Shown here piece after piece: positions 20,949 through 33,884 of a stretch of DNA of 64,000 bases. The stretch is from Peromyscus leucopus (Eukaryota; Chordata; Mammalia; Rodentia; Cricetidae), in NCBI RefSeq assembly GCF_004664715.2, contig NC_051069.1:7827501-7891500 (forward strand), in the 5' to 3' direction. The notes beneath the pieces are model-generated. The model worked only from the letters and a program-made list of their open reading frames with translations. It was not told the origin of the DNA and did no database searches. Numbering within the stretch: the stretch's first letter is position 1; every line of letters begins with the position of its first letter. A program made the position numbers and the translations under genes.

Positions 20949-23900
20949 GTCTATGTCTCTGTGTGCCTGTAGCTGAGGTATTACAGGCATACAACATACT
21001 TTCATACAACACAGTAGCATTTTCTCCTATGGAACTCGATGGGACTAAATATCAAATTGATATTCATGGTGCTCTACAAAGAATAGCATGCATTCTAGAC
21101 GATCTGCCACCTGAGCTAACTGGGGAAAAAGCCAACAAGCAACTGTTTAGTGAAGAGGTGTGGCTGTATGGACAGTAAGTGTGAGTGACAAGTTAATAAG
21201 AGAATTTCAGCGTGAGGAGCACCATGAGGGAGATGCACGGTGACGGCGTGGTGGGGGCCCTTGCTGAGGGGGAGCAGGGGAGGCTCTTTGGGGGAGAAGT
21301 CTAAGGAGTGAGCTGCAGAACAGAACTGGGCAATTCCTGGAGGAAGGAAGAGAGCTTGCAAGGGCCCAGGGCTGGAAGAACCTGACCCGTCATTGTGGCT
21401 AGTGGGTAAGGCAGGGTGAACGGTACAGAACACCGCCGGGGAGGCCAGGGGGCCTGGGAATTGGACACTGAGTTTGGGTTTCTTTTGAGGTACAATAAGG
21501 GATTAACAGAGTTCTGTTTCAGAGGTCACTCCAAAATTGCCGTGTAGAAAATGAGTCACAGGTGCGCAGTAATGGAAGCAGGAGCAGCAGCGTGTCTGAT
21601 TAGGAGCTGTTTGGAACACCCAGTGGTCTAGCTGTGCATGTGTGTTTACACATGCATGCACATGCATATAGTAGTCTCAGGTCAGTCACAGGAGATGCCA
21701 TGTCATGAGCCCCACTTGACATACCTAAAATTTAGAACATTTACTTTATAGCCCTTTTCTTTGGCATAGCTACATGTCCAGCATCATTGTGTTTGTGCTT
21801 TTGAGCCATTATTAAATAAGATAAGGGTTACTCGAATATAAACACTGCAAAATGAGGACAATCTGGTAGTTAAGATAACTACCAAATGACTGATGGGTGG
21901 ATAGTATCCATAACACCAATACACTGAACACAGAGATGGTTCATGCTCCAGGCAGGATGGGCAGGGACAGCCTGAGAATGGACCAAGCTCAGAACACCGT
22001 GCAATTTAGAAGTTACAATTTGTTTCTGAAACTCTCCATCAACGGCTTGGACCACCACTGAGTGCAGGATAACGACATCGAGGCAGGTGAAGCTGTGCCT
22101 CATGTGCACACATATGTACAGTTGTCTGTGGCAGGTGTTCTGGAGAAGTTATCATCTGAACTTGGTGATGAGGAGGGAGGTGGGGGAAGTCAGGGATGGT
22201 GCTGAGCTTTGGGGCATGGGTGGAGAGTGAACGGTGGTGCCAGCCACAAAGAAGCCTGGAGGGAAAATTGGTTCAGGAAGCTCAGGAGCTCTGCTCTGGA
22301 GTGGTGAGTCTGGCAGCGTCCCTGACTGCCCAGGAGGCGCGTGCACACTAGAGCCTGAAGATGGAGCACCAGGTCTGGGCGTGAAGAATGAATTTGTGAA
22401 TCACTAACCAGTGCTTGGGAGGATCAAAGCTCTGTGAACGAGAGAAAGAATAGACCCTAAAGGATCCTATCTTATACTCACGGCCTGTCTTTGTGGGATG
22501 CCTGTCAGGTTTGTGACACAGGGACAGATGAAGCACACTCTCAGCTTTTCTGGAGCTCAGTCTGATGGAGAAAGTAGAGGTGGCTCTTGTGGTACCCGAT
22601 ACTCATCGAGAAGGAGACTATAAGACCACTTCTACATGATTAGGTGTGTAAAGGGAGAGAAGACCCATAGCCCAAGCTTCATCAGCTGCACAAAAAGTTC
22701 TCCTGGGTGGGGAAGATGCAGAAGTCGAAGTTATAGCATCCTACACGTGATACACAGGCACACATGCAAACACTTTCCATTTCGAGAGCTGATAACCATA
22801 GGCATCTATGGCACAGCCCTTCAGACTTCAAGTGAGAGGAGACCCCAGGCTGCAGGTTTGGGTGCCATCTGCCCCTGCTCTGTCCAGGAGACCAAGGTTC
22901 TTGTCTGCTACCTTAGCCTTGGTTTACTCAGACAGGCCAGTCCCAAAGAGAAGGGAACCATCTTTAAAGGTACTGCAGAGGCCCAGGAAAGGCCTGGGAG
23001 AGCAGGATGCAGGGGTCTGCCCTGAAGGAGTGGGTCTTGTCACCATGTGCTGAGGCCGCAGGAACAGAGGCTGTCTGTGAGGAATGAGATGCTGTGCCGT
23101 GCAGAGTGTGGCCACAGCTCCAACATTTGAAAGAAGTGTGAACAAGGAAGTGTGAGATTCACACCACGCACTTAGTATTCAAAAGAGAAGGCAAAACACG
23201 TCAACTTCTTTATGTTCATTGCTTGTTGTAGTCAGATTTTTCTTTGGGCACCAACTCCCAAATAATGACACAGAGACTTCTTATTAATTATAAAACCTCA
23301 GCCTTAGCTTAGGCTCTTATAACGCACATTAACCCATTTATTTTAAACTATGCTCTGTCATGCAGCTCGTTACCTCATCTGTCTGTACTGCCCATGTTGA
23401 TTTTTCCAAGTCTGGCTGGCGACTCCACCTTTCCTCTTCCCAGAGTTCTCTCTGTCTCTGGAAGTCCCGCCTAGCCTCTTCCTGTCCAGCTATGGACCAT
23501 TCAGCTCTTTATTAAGCCGATCACAGTGACACATCTTCACACAGTGTGAAGGAATACTCCGCAACAGCTTGTTGAGATGGTGCTTTTGGAGGACTGGAGC
23601 CAGAGCTCAGTGGTAGAGCACTTGTCCGACATATTTGATCTGTGAGTTTGAACTCCAATGCAGTAAAAACAACAACATTTGAATGTGGGGAAGCACTGGG
23701 GAAAGGCCCAGATTGGGTGCAGTGGCACACACCTTTTATCCCAGCACTCTGGGAGGCAGAGGCAGGCAGATCTCTGTGAGTTCCAGACCAGCCTGGTCTA
23801 CACAGCAAGCTCTGGGACAGCCAAGGCTACACAGAGAACCCCTATCTCGAAAAACAAACAAACAACATCCTCCAAAGCTGTTTGTAGCACTGCACTGTGG

Positions 23901-26900
23901 ACGATCAGGAGGCAGGTTCAGAGGAAGCCCAGCTCTCTCCAGGGGACAGTGAGGCTTCTAGAACATAGAGAAAGGACATGATGTGATGTGCTTGGAAACT
24001 CACTGTGCTGAGGGGGTGGAGGATACACCTGAAGAGGAACAGATCCAGGCTCACGGACTTTCTGGGGCTGGAGGCCGGAGAGTGCAGGCCAAACTGAGCT
24101 GCCTGAGACCAGGTCTGCTGCTTCACTGGTGTGGGCAGTGAGGCAGAGGGGAGATACGCTCACAGCCATTTGTAATTCCAGTTCCAGGGGATCCAACTCC
24201 CAGTTCCGGGGTTCCTTTTCTGGCCTCTTGAGCACCAGGTGTGCACATGGTACAGATACATACACATAGGCAAAATACCCATTCATATTAAATTTTAAAA
24301 GTTAAAAAAAAAATGTTAACATGAAAGTTTGTCAATCTGAGTTTGATTCCTGGAACTCACAAAAAGTGGAAAGAGAGCCAACTCCACAAAGTTGTCCTCT
24401 GACTTACACACAGACACACACACACAGACAGACAACAGACAGACACACACACACACACACACTTACCCTGTCCCATGTGACAAACTGTGTTTGAGCCCCC
24501 CCACAAAAACAACAATAATAAACAAATTGTAGTAATTTAAAGGAAGGAAATGGCTGAGAGCTGTGTATTCATGTAACCTCATCATTCAAGGTGGGCCAGG
24601 GCTATGTAGCAAGATCACGCATCCCCCTGTGAAAGGCTTCAAAGCTAGAATCGCATACGTACTGAGACAGCCCATGCACACACACACACACAAGTATTTT
24701 AGCTTAAAAACGTCTGAACAGCAGAAAGTCATTAGAGTTGTGCACCATGGGGCAAAGGTCAGTCCCTTGGCTCTCTGGGGACAGTCCCCAAAGTAGCATG
24801 CCCCCACCTCTTTGCCTGGAGAAGCCTCAGTGGGAGAAAGTTGGATCTGATGAACGGTGAGATGGGCGGGACTAGAAGCCAGTGCTGGGTGAAGCTTCTT
24901 TCTCAATAGACTCACGGGTGTGACGTGAAAACGTTAGGGGCCCTTCTGAGAATGCACAGCTCCGCCTTCACACCCGGTTTGGTCATTTCAGCTGTCTCCC
25001 TCACGTGTATGCCCATTCTTTAACAGCAGGTATCTAGACACTCAGGCCTTCTCCACCTTTCAGAAGCCCTCCCAGCCCTCTACGGCCTGCAGGAAGCCTT
25101 CCCGGCCCGCCGTACACGGTGGCACTGTCTCTGCTTCTTTTGTTGTGACCTGTGCTGTGCTTTGCCTTGTATCTGTGTGCTTTGTCTCCATTCCTTTCTG
25201 AACACAGACTCCGTGTCCTAAATGTCTCTTCTCCCACCAACACAGTCCCTTATAATAGCTCAGTATAAGAGTGGGTGGCCTGTGGTCAGGTGGTATTTTC
25301 TGTATTTTCAGAGCTGAGCAGAGAAGGAGGCTGTTCCGTTTCTGGGTGTGCCTTGCTGGCCAATGAGGGAGGCAGAGGGATGTAAAGACAGTCACTGAGC
25401 AACTGTTAATAACCTTGGTGCCTAAAGACAGTAGCAGAGGCCACCTGGGATTGTGTATGCACTCTTCTTACCTTGGTGGAGAGCCACAGGTCAGGGAACC
25501 AGAGCCAACTACATCAGGAGTTCACTGCACGGTAAAAACAAACAAACAAACAAACAAACAAACAAACAAATCCAGAATCTAGTGGCTGGCGGTTTACGTG
25601 GCACTCTGTAAAGAAGACTGGGGCAGGAAGATCACCACAGATTCAAAGGCAGCTGGACAGCCTGGGCTAGCTAGTGCACTCATCTCTAAAAACAGCTAAA
25701 TGATTGGACTCGAGTTGAATAGACAATTCACATATCACTCAAATGGCATTTCAAGGCTACGAATGCCAAGTGGGTCTAATGACTTCATGTTTCTTCATCT
25801 TGGGTGTGTAGGGTGCAGCAGGCAGCCTCACAGCTTCCCAAAGACATAAGTACTTACCTGACCCCAAAGCAAGATTTTAGAATCACAGGATGTGCTATTG
25901 CTGCCCAACTTTCAAGGGGAGGGCTGTTTTAGCAAGCGGGACTGAGGGTGGGGTGCCCCTAAGGGGGTCATGGAGAAAGCTTTATACAAGAATCCACCCT
26001 GCACTTCCTGAGGAGGAACAAAGGATTCAGGTTAGCAGAAGGCATAGAGGCGGCGTCTTTGGTATAGGGAAGGGCATGGATAGAGAGGAGTAGAAACAGA
26101 CGATGTGAATCTCTCCATCCACTTAGTAAATACACCGCGCCTTTACCATGTCTGTTCACACGCAAAGAAATCGGGGGAAATGCTAGGACAGCAAAGAATA
26201 AGCATCTGTAAGAGAAGCACAGCGGGAGGAAGGTGACATTTAAATGGAGACCCGAAGCATGAGGCACCAAAGCAGGACAAACAGGAGGAGGAAGAGCCTG
26301 GGATGCCCTTTCCAGGCAGGCAACCACATCTGAGCCAAAAGGTGGTCGGCATGTTGAGATGTTTCCTGAAGATGGATTAGCTCCAGGGTGTTTCTGGGTT
26401 GCATCAGCATCTTCCCCAGAGAGAGGGACAGGTAGGGCAGAGTCTCTCCATGACGTCTGTGATTCATCTCTTGAACTCTGCTCCCCTCTGCAGCCCAGCG
26501 ATGGTGCCGCCGCCGTTGAGGAAAACGAGCCACAGGATAATGAGAGGCTAAAGGTGGGTGTATGAAGGTTACCCAGTGGAGACATTGCAGGGTTCCAGTT
26601 TGAGCAGGGTTATTGGTGGGTCTTGGTATGAGTGGGGACACCTCAGGGTCTCAGCATATGTGTGCACATCAGGGCGCTGTGGTCTCAATGCTGTGGAACC
26701 TGGTCCATCCTGGGAGGCTTGGGAGATTCCTGGGAGCTACCTCATAACAGGGAGCGGTGGCGGGGGGGGGGGGGGGGTGGGGGGGGGCTGGGGGGCAGAC
26801 TGTGTGGTGAGGGCTCTTAGAGCCACATGGTGCTAGATTGGGAACTATCTCTTTAACATCACAGCTCACTCTGTCCCGAGTCTCCTGTATAACCTCAGGT

Positions 26901-29900
26901 TCTTTATCTATAAGATGCAGTTTGGACTAGAGAAACTCAAGTCATACTTTCCAGTCCCAGGATTGATTGATAAAAGTTCAACTACTGGTGGCCTTAGCAT
27001 ATCCAGAGCTAAGGAACTAGGGGTCAGGGCCGAAGGTTTCTGAAAGAGTAGCCCAAGGCACCGCGTGGAAGGCCACAGCCACTAGGTGGCGGAAGAGTTC
27101 AGCTGGGACGGGATGGGGAGGCTGAACGGGGTGTCTCCAGCGGTAATCTTCCAGTATTTCCTGGTGTCACGGTGAACAAACGTGTGTCACATCTGTGTGC
27201 AGTACAAGTGTGTGTACTTCGGTGCCCCTGAAGGTCTCTGGGCACCAGAGTGTAAAGTCAAAATGGGCTCGCGATCCGCAGACTGGGCTGCGAGTTTGAC
27301 TCAATTCCTGCTGGGCCTTGGACGTTAACAACCCTTTGCGTTTTCTTCTTTCCTGTGGATGGGGTTCCCAGAGTTGCTGACCCCTGGACATGGGGCAATT
27401 GGGAACACAGTCAGGCACGATGTGTGGACGGTCAAGGGCTGTGCCTGGCGCAGCAGCCTGCCCGTGTACATGTGGACAAGGGTGTGTTTCTAGAAAGGTT
27501 GCTTGCAATGAGGTGCAAACCTTCCCCTAACATGGTACCCCTGATCCACATGACCTGTTCCCTGTGGAGGCTGTGGGGGGATTCGTGCACGGTGCAGAAG
27601 GAGGAATCAGGAGGATGAGAGGGATTTGGAGGTGAAGGAAGCGGGGGGCTCAGAGCGAGGGGCACCTTCTCTCTGGTCTCTGTGGGAAGGAGGCCCCCCT
27701 GCAGCTCCTGCCCTGCCTGCCCTGGGCAGGGCCCCACTGAGGCCTGTGCGGCTCTCCCCTTGCTCAGCTCCCGTCCGTGCTGACCCGAGGGAGCAGCTCG
27801 GCCTCACTCCACAACAGCATCATCCGCAGCACCATCTACCACCTCATGCTCCACAGCCTGGACCCCCTGGGGGAAGGTAAGCAAGGCCTCCTTAGACTTG
27901 CTGGTCCGCCCCATGGGTGCCTCCCCTTTTGCTACTGGAGAGAATCTGGGACCTGCCAGTGGTAGTGACAGTGGGCTGGGCTGGGAGGGACAGAGTTACC
28001 AGAAGAGGGGGTGGGGGTGGGGTGACAGCTAGACAGTATGGAAGACAGGGCAGAAGTATGACCTGGGCTCACCAAGACAGAGCCGCATGGAACATGGTTC
28101 CTGGGGTCCTCAAGTAATATTCCACTGTTTCCCTGCCTCGGTGTCTCTGACTGTAAAGTGAAGGGCCTTATCCACAGCCAGGACACAAATGCCATGTGGC
28201 CTATTTGGATCTGTGTTGGGTCAGATCCAATGTCTCACAGGTTACCTGGCCTTGGATGATTCAGGGGACACCTCCTCCACAGGCCCGGGGGATTCCTCTT
28301 TGCTTTGCATTCGGCTCTGGAGTCCTAAAGGATGCCCTGGGAGATGCCGCAGCCACTTCCAGGGAGCAGAGTGTAGTGTTTAAGGTGCTGAAGTTGAACC
28401 TGACAAATAACAGCAGCAGAGGAGAGTCCACCTTACCATCTTCCCCTCACTACCCCACATCTCTCTTGCACCCTACTGCCTACCTCTCAGGAACTCTCAT
28501 GTTTCCCTTTGACCCCCCTTTTCTGGGTCTCTGGTGCAGAACTGAGCCCAAGCAAGGAGGCCCACCAGGAAAAAAGCTAGTTTTGGACAAAGCCAAGGCA
28601 TGCAGTTAGGCAGGAGAGCCTGATAATGGCACAAAAGAATGAGCCCCAGGGAGACCCCTCACTGGCCTTTCTGGTTAAGGGACACATTTTAGGATCTCAG
28701 ACTTTCATTAGGCCCCGACTTACCCCTTCAGACACAATGCAGGAGTTATGTGTTTAAAAGTATGTTGTACTGGGAAAAGCCTTGTCAAGGACGAGGCAGC
28801 AAGCCTTGGCATCGTACACGGGAGAAGCCGCCCCACGCGAACAGCACTTCTGAGGGGTGAGCGGACTGGGGCAGCCTCAGGTCTGAAGTCTGGAGTAGAC
28901 CTGGCCTGGCTTTCAAAAGGACTCTAAGTCATGCCTAGCATTCCCAGCAGAACCACAGACTCTAGCCAAGCCCCGAAAACAAAGAACTTCTCCTGAGTGG
29001 GCTGTGGGGCTCCCAGACCCGGCCCCCTTGTGAGCATCAGCGGCCAGCTGGCCTACTTGTCCTAACAGGATTATGGGGTGTTCAGGCCAGGCTGAGGTCA
29101 CAGGAGATTGGCACTAAGGAGATGATCCAGCCATGCTGGGTGGGGAGAGGGCACTCCAGGGGACAGTGACAGGGAGACCCGGTATATGGACTGTGGGTGT
29201 GGTAAACCAGGGGCCACCCTCGAGGTGAATAACTGCAGATGTGTTCTGGGGTGCAATCCTGCTCAGAGCTGGAGTCTGGGCATTTGCCAGCACCTCCACC
29301 CAGGAGGGGCCAGGTCCTCCCAGGCCTTATGAGCCCAAGCCATCCCAGATTTCCATTTCCCTGGCAGCTTCCAGATGGCCATCCAGATGTTTCCACCCTT
29401 CCCAGGTGGAGCTTCCCAGATCCAGCTTTCTCCACAGGAGATGTTCCCTGTCCTCTGAACTCTCACTTCCCCAGGGTGATGTCTTTCTCCCTCAGGTCCC
29501 ATGCTTCTCTTGCGCTCCCAGTCAGATGGGTGTGTTCCAGAGCAGCAATGGGAAGTGAGAGGCCGGGGCGAGTGAGGAGGGTCCTGAGTTCCTCCAGCCA
29601 GCCGTCAGCTGATGTGCCAGGGCCGGGATGGGGATTCCAGGACGCCCTCCTTTGATGGCGAGTCTCTGTTAATCAGGGCACTGTAGCTCTTGATTAGTGC
29701 CTAGAGATCCTTGGGCATTCTGGATCGAGGAGACGGGGTTGTTCTGAAGTCCTGAACCCTCCAGGAAGATCAGCTGGGTGCCAGGACACCTTGAGGACCA
29801 GAGGGGCCATAGCTGTGACTCTGCAAATGGCACTGCCTGCCAAGGCGGCAGCAGCTGAGCCACCCCGAGGGTTTAGGGCACAGGTAGCAGGAGGAAATGC

Positions 29901-32648
29901 CAGGATTGGGTTTCCATTTGCTGCCTACCCTGGAGGCGGGCAGAGGCTTCATTCCGTCCAACTTCCCAGACTGCTTGCCTAGCATCCTTGCCTGCACTCC
30001 CTCCCCATGAGATGATCTCGGGGTCTCTCCACTCAAACCCTCTGTTTCCTGGGTGGAAAGCGGCTGGCCATGATCAGTTCACCATCATCCTCGTCACAGC
30101 CGAAAAGTAGCACAGTGACATCTAGGGGCTGTTATAAATACAGTCGTGCAGAAATTCATCGACCATCTCTACAAGCACTACTCTGGAAGGCTTTGCAGGC
30201 ATAGGGTCTGAGGGATGGATAGGCTAAGAAATCAGCCAGCCGGGGCCATCACTACCGTGCACCTGGTCAAGCCCAGCTTCCCACCCAGGTCCTCAGGCTC
30301 CAGCACGGGTTTCTGATGGTATGGGGGAAGCACTCCCATCTCCTGGGTCCTCAAGTCCCTCAAGTCTGGGTGTGTCACGGTGCTGCCATGTGCAGAAGAC
30401 GCACAGGCTTCCCCAGTAACCTGATGTTCATGGAGAGAGCTAGCCTGCATTCAGCACAGAAACCACGTGGCCATCACTTCCTGGGCCCATTTGCACCATT
30501 GTCCTGCCGGCCTCTGCCCTCCCTTGTGCCACACAGCTGGCAGTGCAGGGGGGAGGGGGAGGGGGGTGGGGGGTGGGGGAGGGCACTGAAGCTCCTGCTT
30601 CTCCGTCCATCCCTTTTTCTTCTCTACGTCAGAGTTACTCATGTGAAGTCCTTCGCAGGTCGCCTGGCACAGTCACGTAGGGAGAGAGGTGGCCTGTCTG
30701 TTCTTTTCCTTTCCTGGAAATCAGGGCAGCTATTCTGTGCCTGCCACACCAGAGGTCTCCAGTAAAAAGCTCTCCCAGTAACACGTGACACCCACTTGGA
30801 ATCTCGGTGTGTCTGGGATCAAAAGGGTATGACCGGAGCTCGATCCCTCCCCCCTTCTGCAGGAAGGGGAAGGCTCCTGGGCAGCAGGCACAGGAGGCGC
30901 TGCCCTGTCTTCTAGGAGATTTGTCAAGAGTAAGCTGCAAGGGACCTTCCAGATCATCTCGTCCAAGAGTGGCAAAAATGGCCTCTCTGCCGTCATTTCT
31001 TCCCCTCCCTGCCCAACATGGACATCACTGACTGATCCTGACAGGGAGTCTCCTACCAGATGCCTCAAATGAGCCATCCCTTGAGGTCATGAAGGAAATG
31101 CATCCTGCAGGCTGGTCCCCGATCCAGCCACATGTTTATCAGGGAGGAGACAGGGGGAGCAACTCGCCCTAGGTCATGGCCAGTCAGGGAGGGCGGGACT
31201 TAGACTTACAAATGGGGCCCCAGGGGTAGGCCTGGAGAGCTCAGACACAGACACCACAGGCCTAGGCCGGCCTTCCCTGCCCTCTCCCTGCCAGGCTGTG
31301 CAGGGTCCCGACTGGACACCGAGGTCCCAGATAAGATGTCTTCCTTTCTCCTCCGCAGCCCGCCCCTCCAAGGACAAGCAGGAGAGTCTGAATCAGGAGG
31401 CCAGAGCCCACCCCCAGACCAAAGCAGAGGGCAATCCAGACGGTGAGAGGACGGCCAGAGAGGCCGCCGGCCGGTTGTCTCCTGCCCCACTTCCCGTCAC
31501 AGCCAGCGTAGAGCAGACACGGAGGCAGTGCCGGTCAGCGGTCAGCGTCACTCGGGCTCTTCCTGCAGTGATGTTTTTCTGCCACTGGCTCCCGGTAGCT
31601 TCCTCCTTGCTGCCCTCAGATGGGGCAGGGAAGGGAAGGCCAGGGGAGCACTCAGCTCCCACATCTTATTTCTTGAACCTCCCCCAAGTGAGACGCGATT
31701 CCTTCTCGCTGTGAGGTCTGCGCGAGGGCATTGTCGCTAGTGAGGGGTCTGATATGAGCAGCACGACTGAGGGACGCAGCGACAGGAGCCTAGCAGCTGT
31801 TGGCAGCTGTGACCCAGGAAGTAGGTCCGGAATTGCCTCATGGGCTCCGCACACCAGGTTTACCTGGCTTACTCAGCAACCCGTAGAGGGAGACACGCGG
31901 CAGCCACCCTTTCTGTTCCACAGCCGAGGAAACCAGGGTTCAGGGAGATCAAGCGAACTGCCCAAAGCCACACGGCCAAGAGGTTGTTAGCCTGTAGCTA
32001 ACCTGAGCACTTCAGAGTCTCCAAGGCCCCCTTCTCTGCAGTTCTGATCCATGGCCTCAGAGCAGCTTGCCTTTGAACTCAGTGGGATCCTTTTCAAAGG
32101 ACCAGCCCTCCCTGCTCCAGTTACCTAAGTAGTTCCAGCATCCCTGGCACAGTTCCAGGAAATGCCTGTAAACACGGAGGGACGCTTCCCAGACGCCCCT
32201 CACGTCCATAGCGTACTCAGGGGACAGAGTAAGCACGGCTCCCAGTTACGCCCCCCCCCCCCCCCCCCCCCCCCCGTAGTTTCTCCTGCCTGTCTCTGCA
32301 GCTGCTCCCAGAACCTGCTCTGCTCTCACCTAACCCGTGTTTGTCCTTTAAGAGGAGGAGCCAGCCCAGCTCCCTGCGGTCACGGTCACTCCAGCCCCTG
32401 CTCCAGACGCCAAGGGAGATCAGGAGGAGGAGGATCCAGGCTGCCAGGTAGGCGCCCAGCCTCTGCACAGCTGGAGGGATTTCAGAGGCCAAGGAAGGGC
32501 TTTCTGGCCAAAATACTTCCTGCTTGAAAGCCTGAAATCCCATTTAGGTTTATCCCTGTGGGATGAACTATGCCCCTTCTCTGAAATCATTTGAAAAATG
32601 CTCACACTTTCCAGACCCAGAAAGTTCATGGCAACACCCCAGCATGAG

Positions 32649-32695
<47 letters not shown>

Positions 32696-33828
32696 GATGC
32701 TATATGTATAAGGATATGTATGCACAACCACATGCTGTAAGAACATAAGAAATTATTAGTGTGTCAGCAAAGCAACCAGAGACTGAGACCAGGCTGTCCC
32801 AGACCACGAGTGGCTTGAAGCGCAGTAAGAGAAAAGGACTTCTGGGTAAGAGGCTTTGGCTTGACCTGAGAGGCCTTTGTTGCTGCTGTACCCGCCTCAT
32901 CCATAGCCTGCTTTGCCTTGAGAGCCTCTTCTTCCATTATTCTCAGACCAAGTGGAATTTGTCTCCACACTTTCCTACTATGGGTCTTGCTTATAGAGAT
33001 CCCTTTCCCTAGAGCCCCCCTCCCCCATCCCCAGATAGCCTTATCTGGCCTGGTATGGGTAGAAAGCTCCCTTGCCAATGAGCTTTCCCTGATGCACCAG
33101 AATCCAAATGCCTGTGGGACTCCGTATCTGACACGTGGCTTCCACAACTGCCTTCTCGTTTTCTGCGCCTCCTCTAGTTCCCCGACCAGATGGTGAGGTT
33201 CCTGAGGATAGGACCCAAGTCTGAGCCATCTCTACCTCCACCTCAAGGGAGACATCCTGCCTGGCACATGCTTCGCTCAATACAGCCTGAGTGATTGGCA
33301 GGAAACAGATGTTTAGGTGCACGTGCCAGCCCTGCTCTTCCTAATCAGCACCCAGAAGCACACTTTTTTGCTCATCTACAGTCCAGCAATTTTTGGGGCT
33401 CAGTCTCTGAGGTGTCTCCCTTCTAGTATGCGAGCACCAAGCAGGCCCATTATGGCCAGCTCATGTGAAAAGGAACAAGAGGGTGCAGAGGTGTCTGGAG
33501 CTGAGCCTCATGCGGAGTTGGGGAGAGGCTGGAGGAGGTCTCCATTCGCTGCCCCCCTCCTTGCTTTCCCTGTGTGCAGATGCTGTGACTGTGACTGGCT
33601 TCAACCCTAAACTGCCAGCCCAGTCCCAGTCCACAGGGACCACAGTCACCAGTTCCTCGTCTTAGAACCTGTTCAACGTAAGACAACCAGAGCCCTAGTG
33701 CATAACCAGGCAACCATAGCCCTAGGAAAGATGGGGTGCCTTCACTGTAACACAGAGGGGAGCTGCTGTTCACCTGGGCTGTTAGGCACCTCTCTCTTTC
33801 TCTGTCTCTGTGTCTCTGTCTCTGTGTC

Positions 33829-33884
<56 letters not shown>

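Larger units (their letters stand above)
15950..26493 (+). other. Slc24a1: SLC24A1 intron between exons 2 and 3
   Basis: About 10.5 kb of intron holding SINEs, several microsatellites and a solo LTR at 23227-23566. No other gene was recognised. One unexplained open stretch at 20985-21178 is reported among the findings. Confidence 0.85.
26554..31358 (+). other. Slc24a1: Introns around SLC24A1 exon 4
   Basis: Apart from exon 4 at 27768-27876 I see no gene here. This part is GC-richer and notably poor in SINEs compared with the rest of the window. It contains G-runs at 26761-26793 and 30545-30590 and a CTCF-like motif at 27079. Confidence 0.75.
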
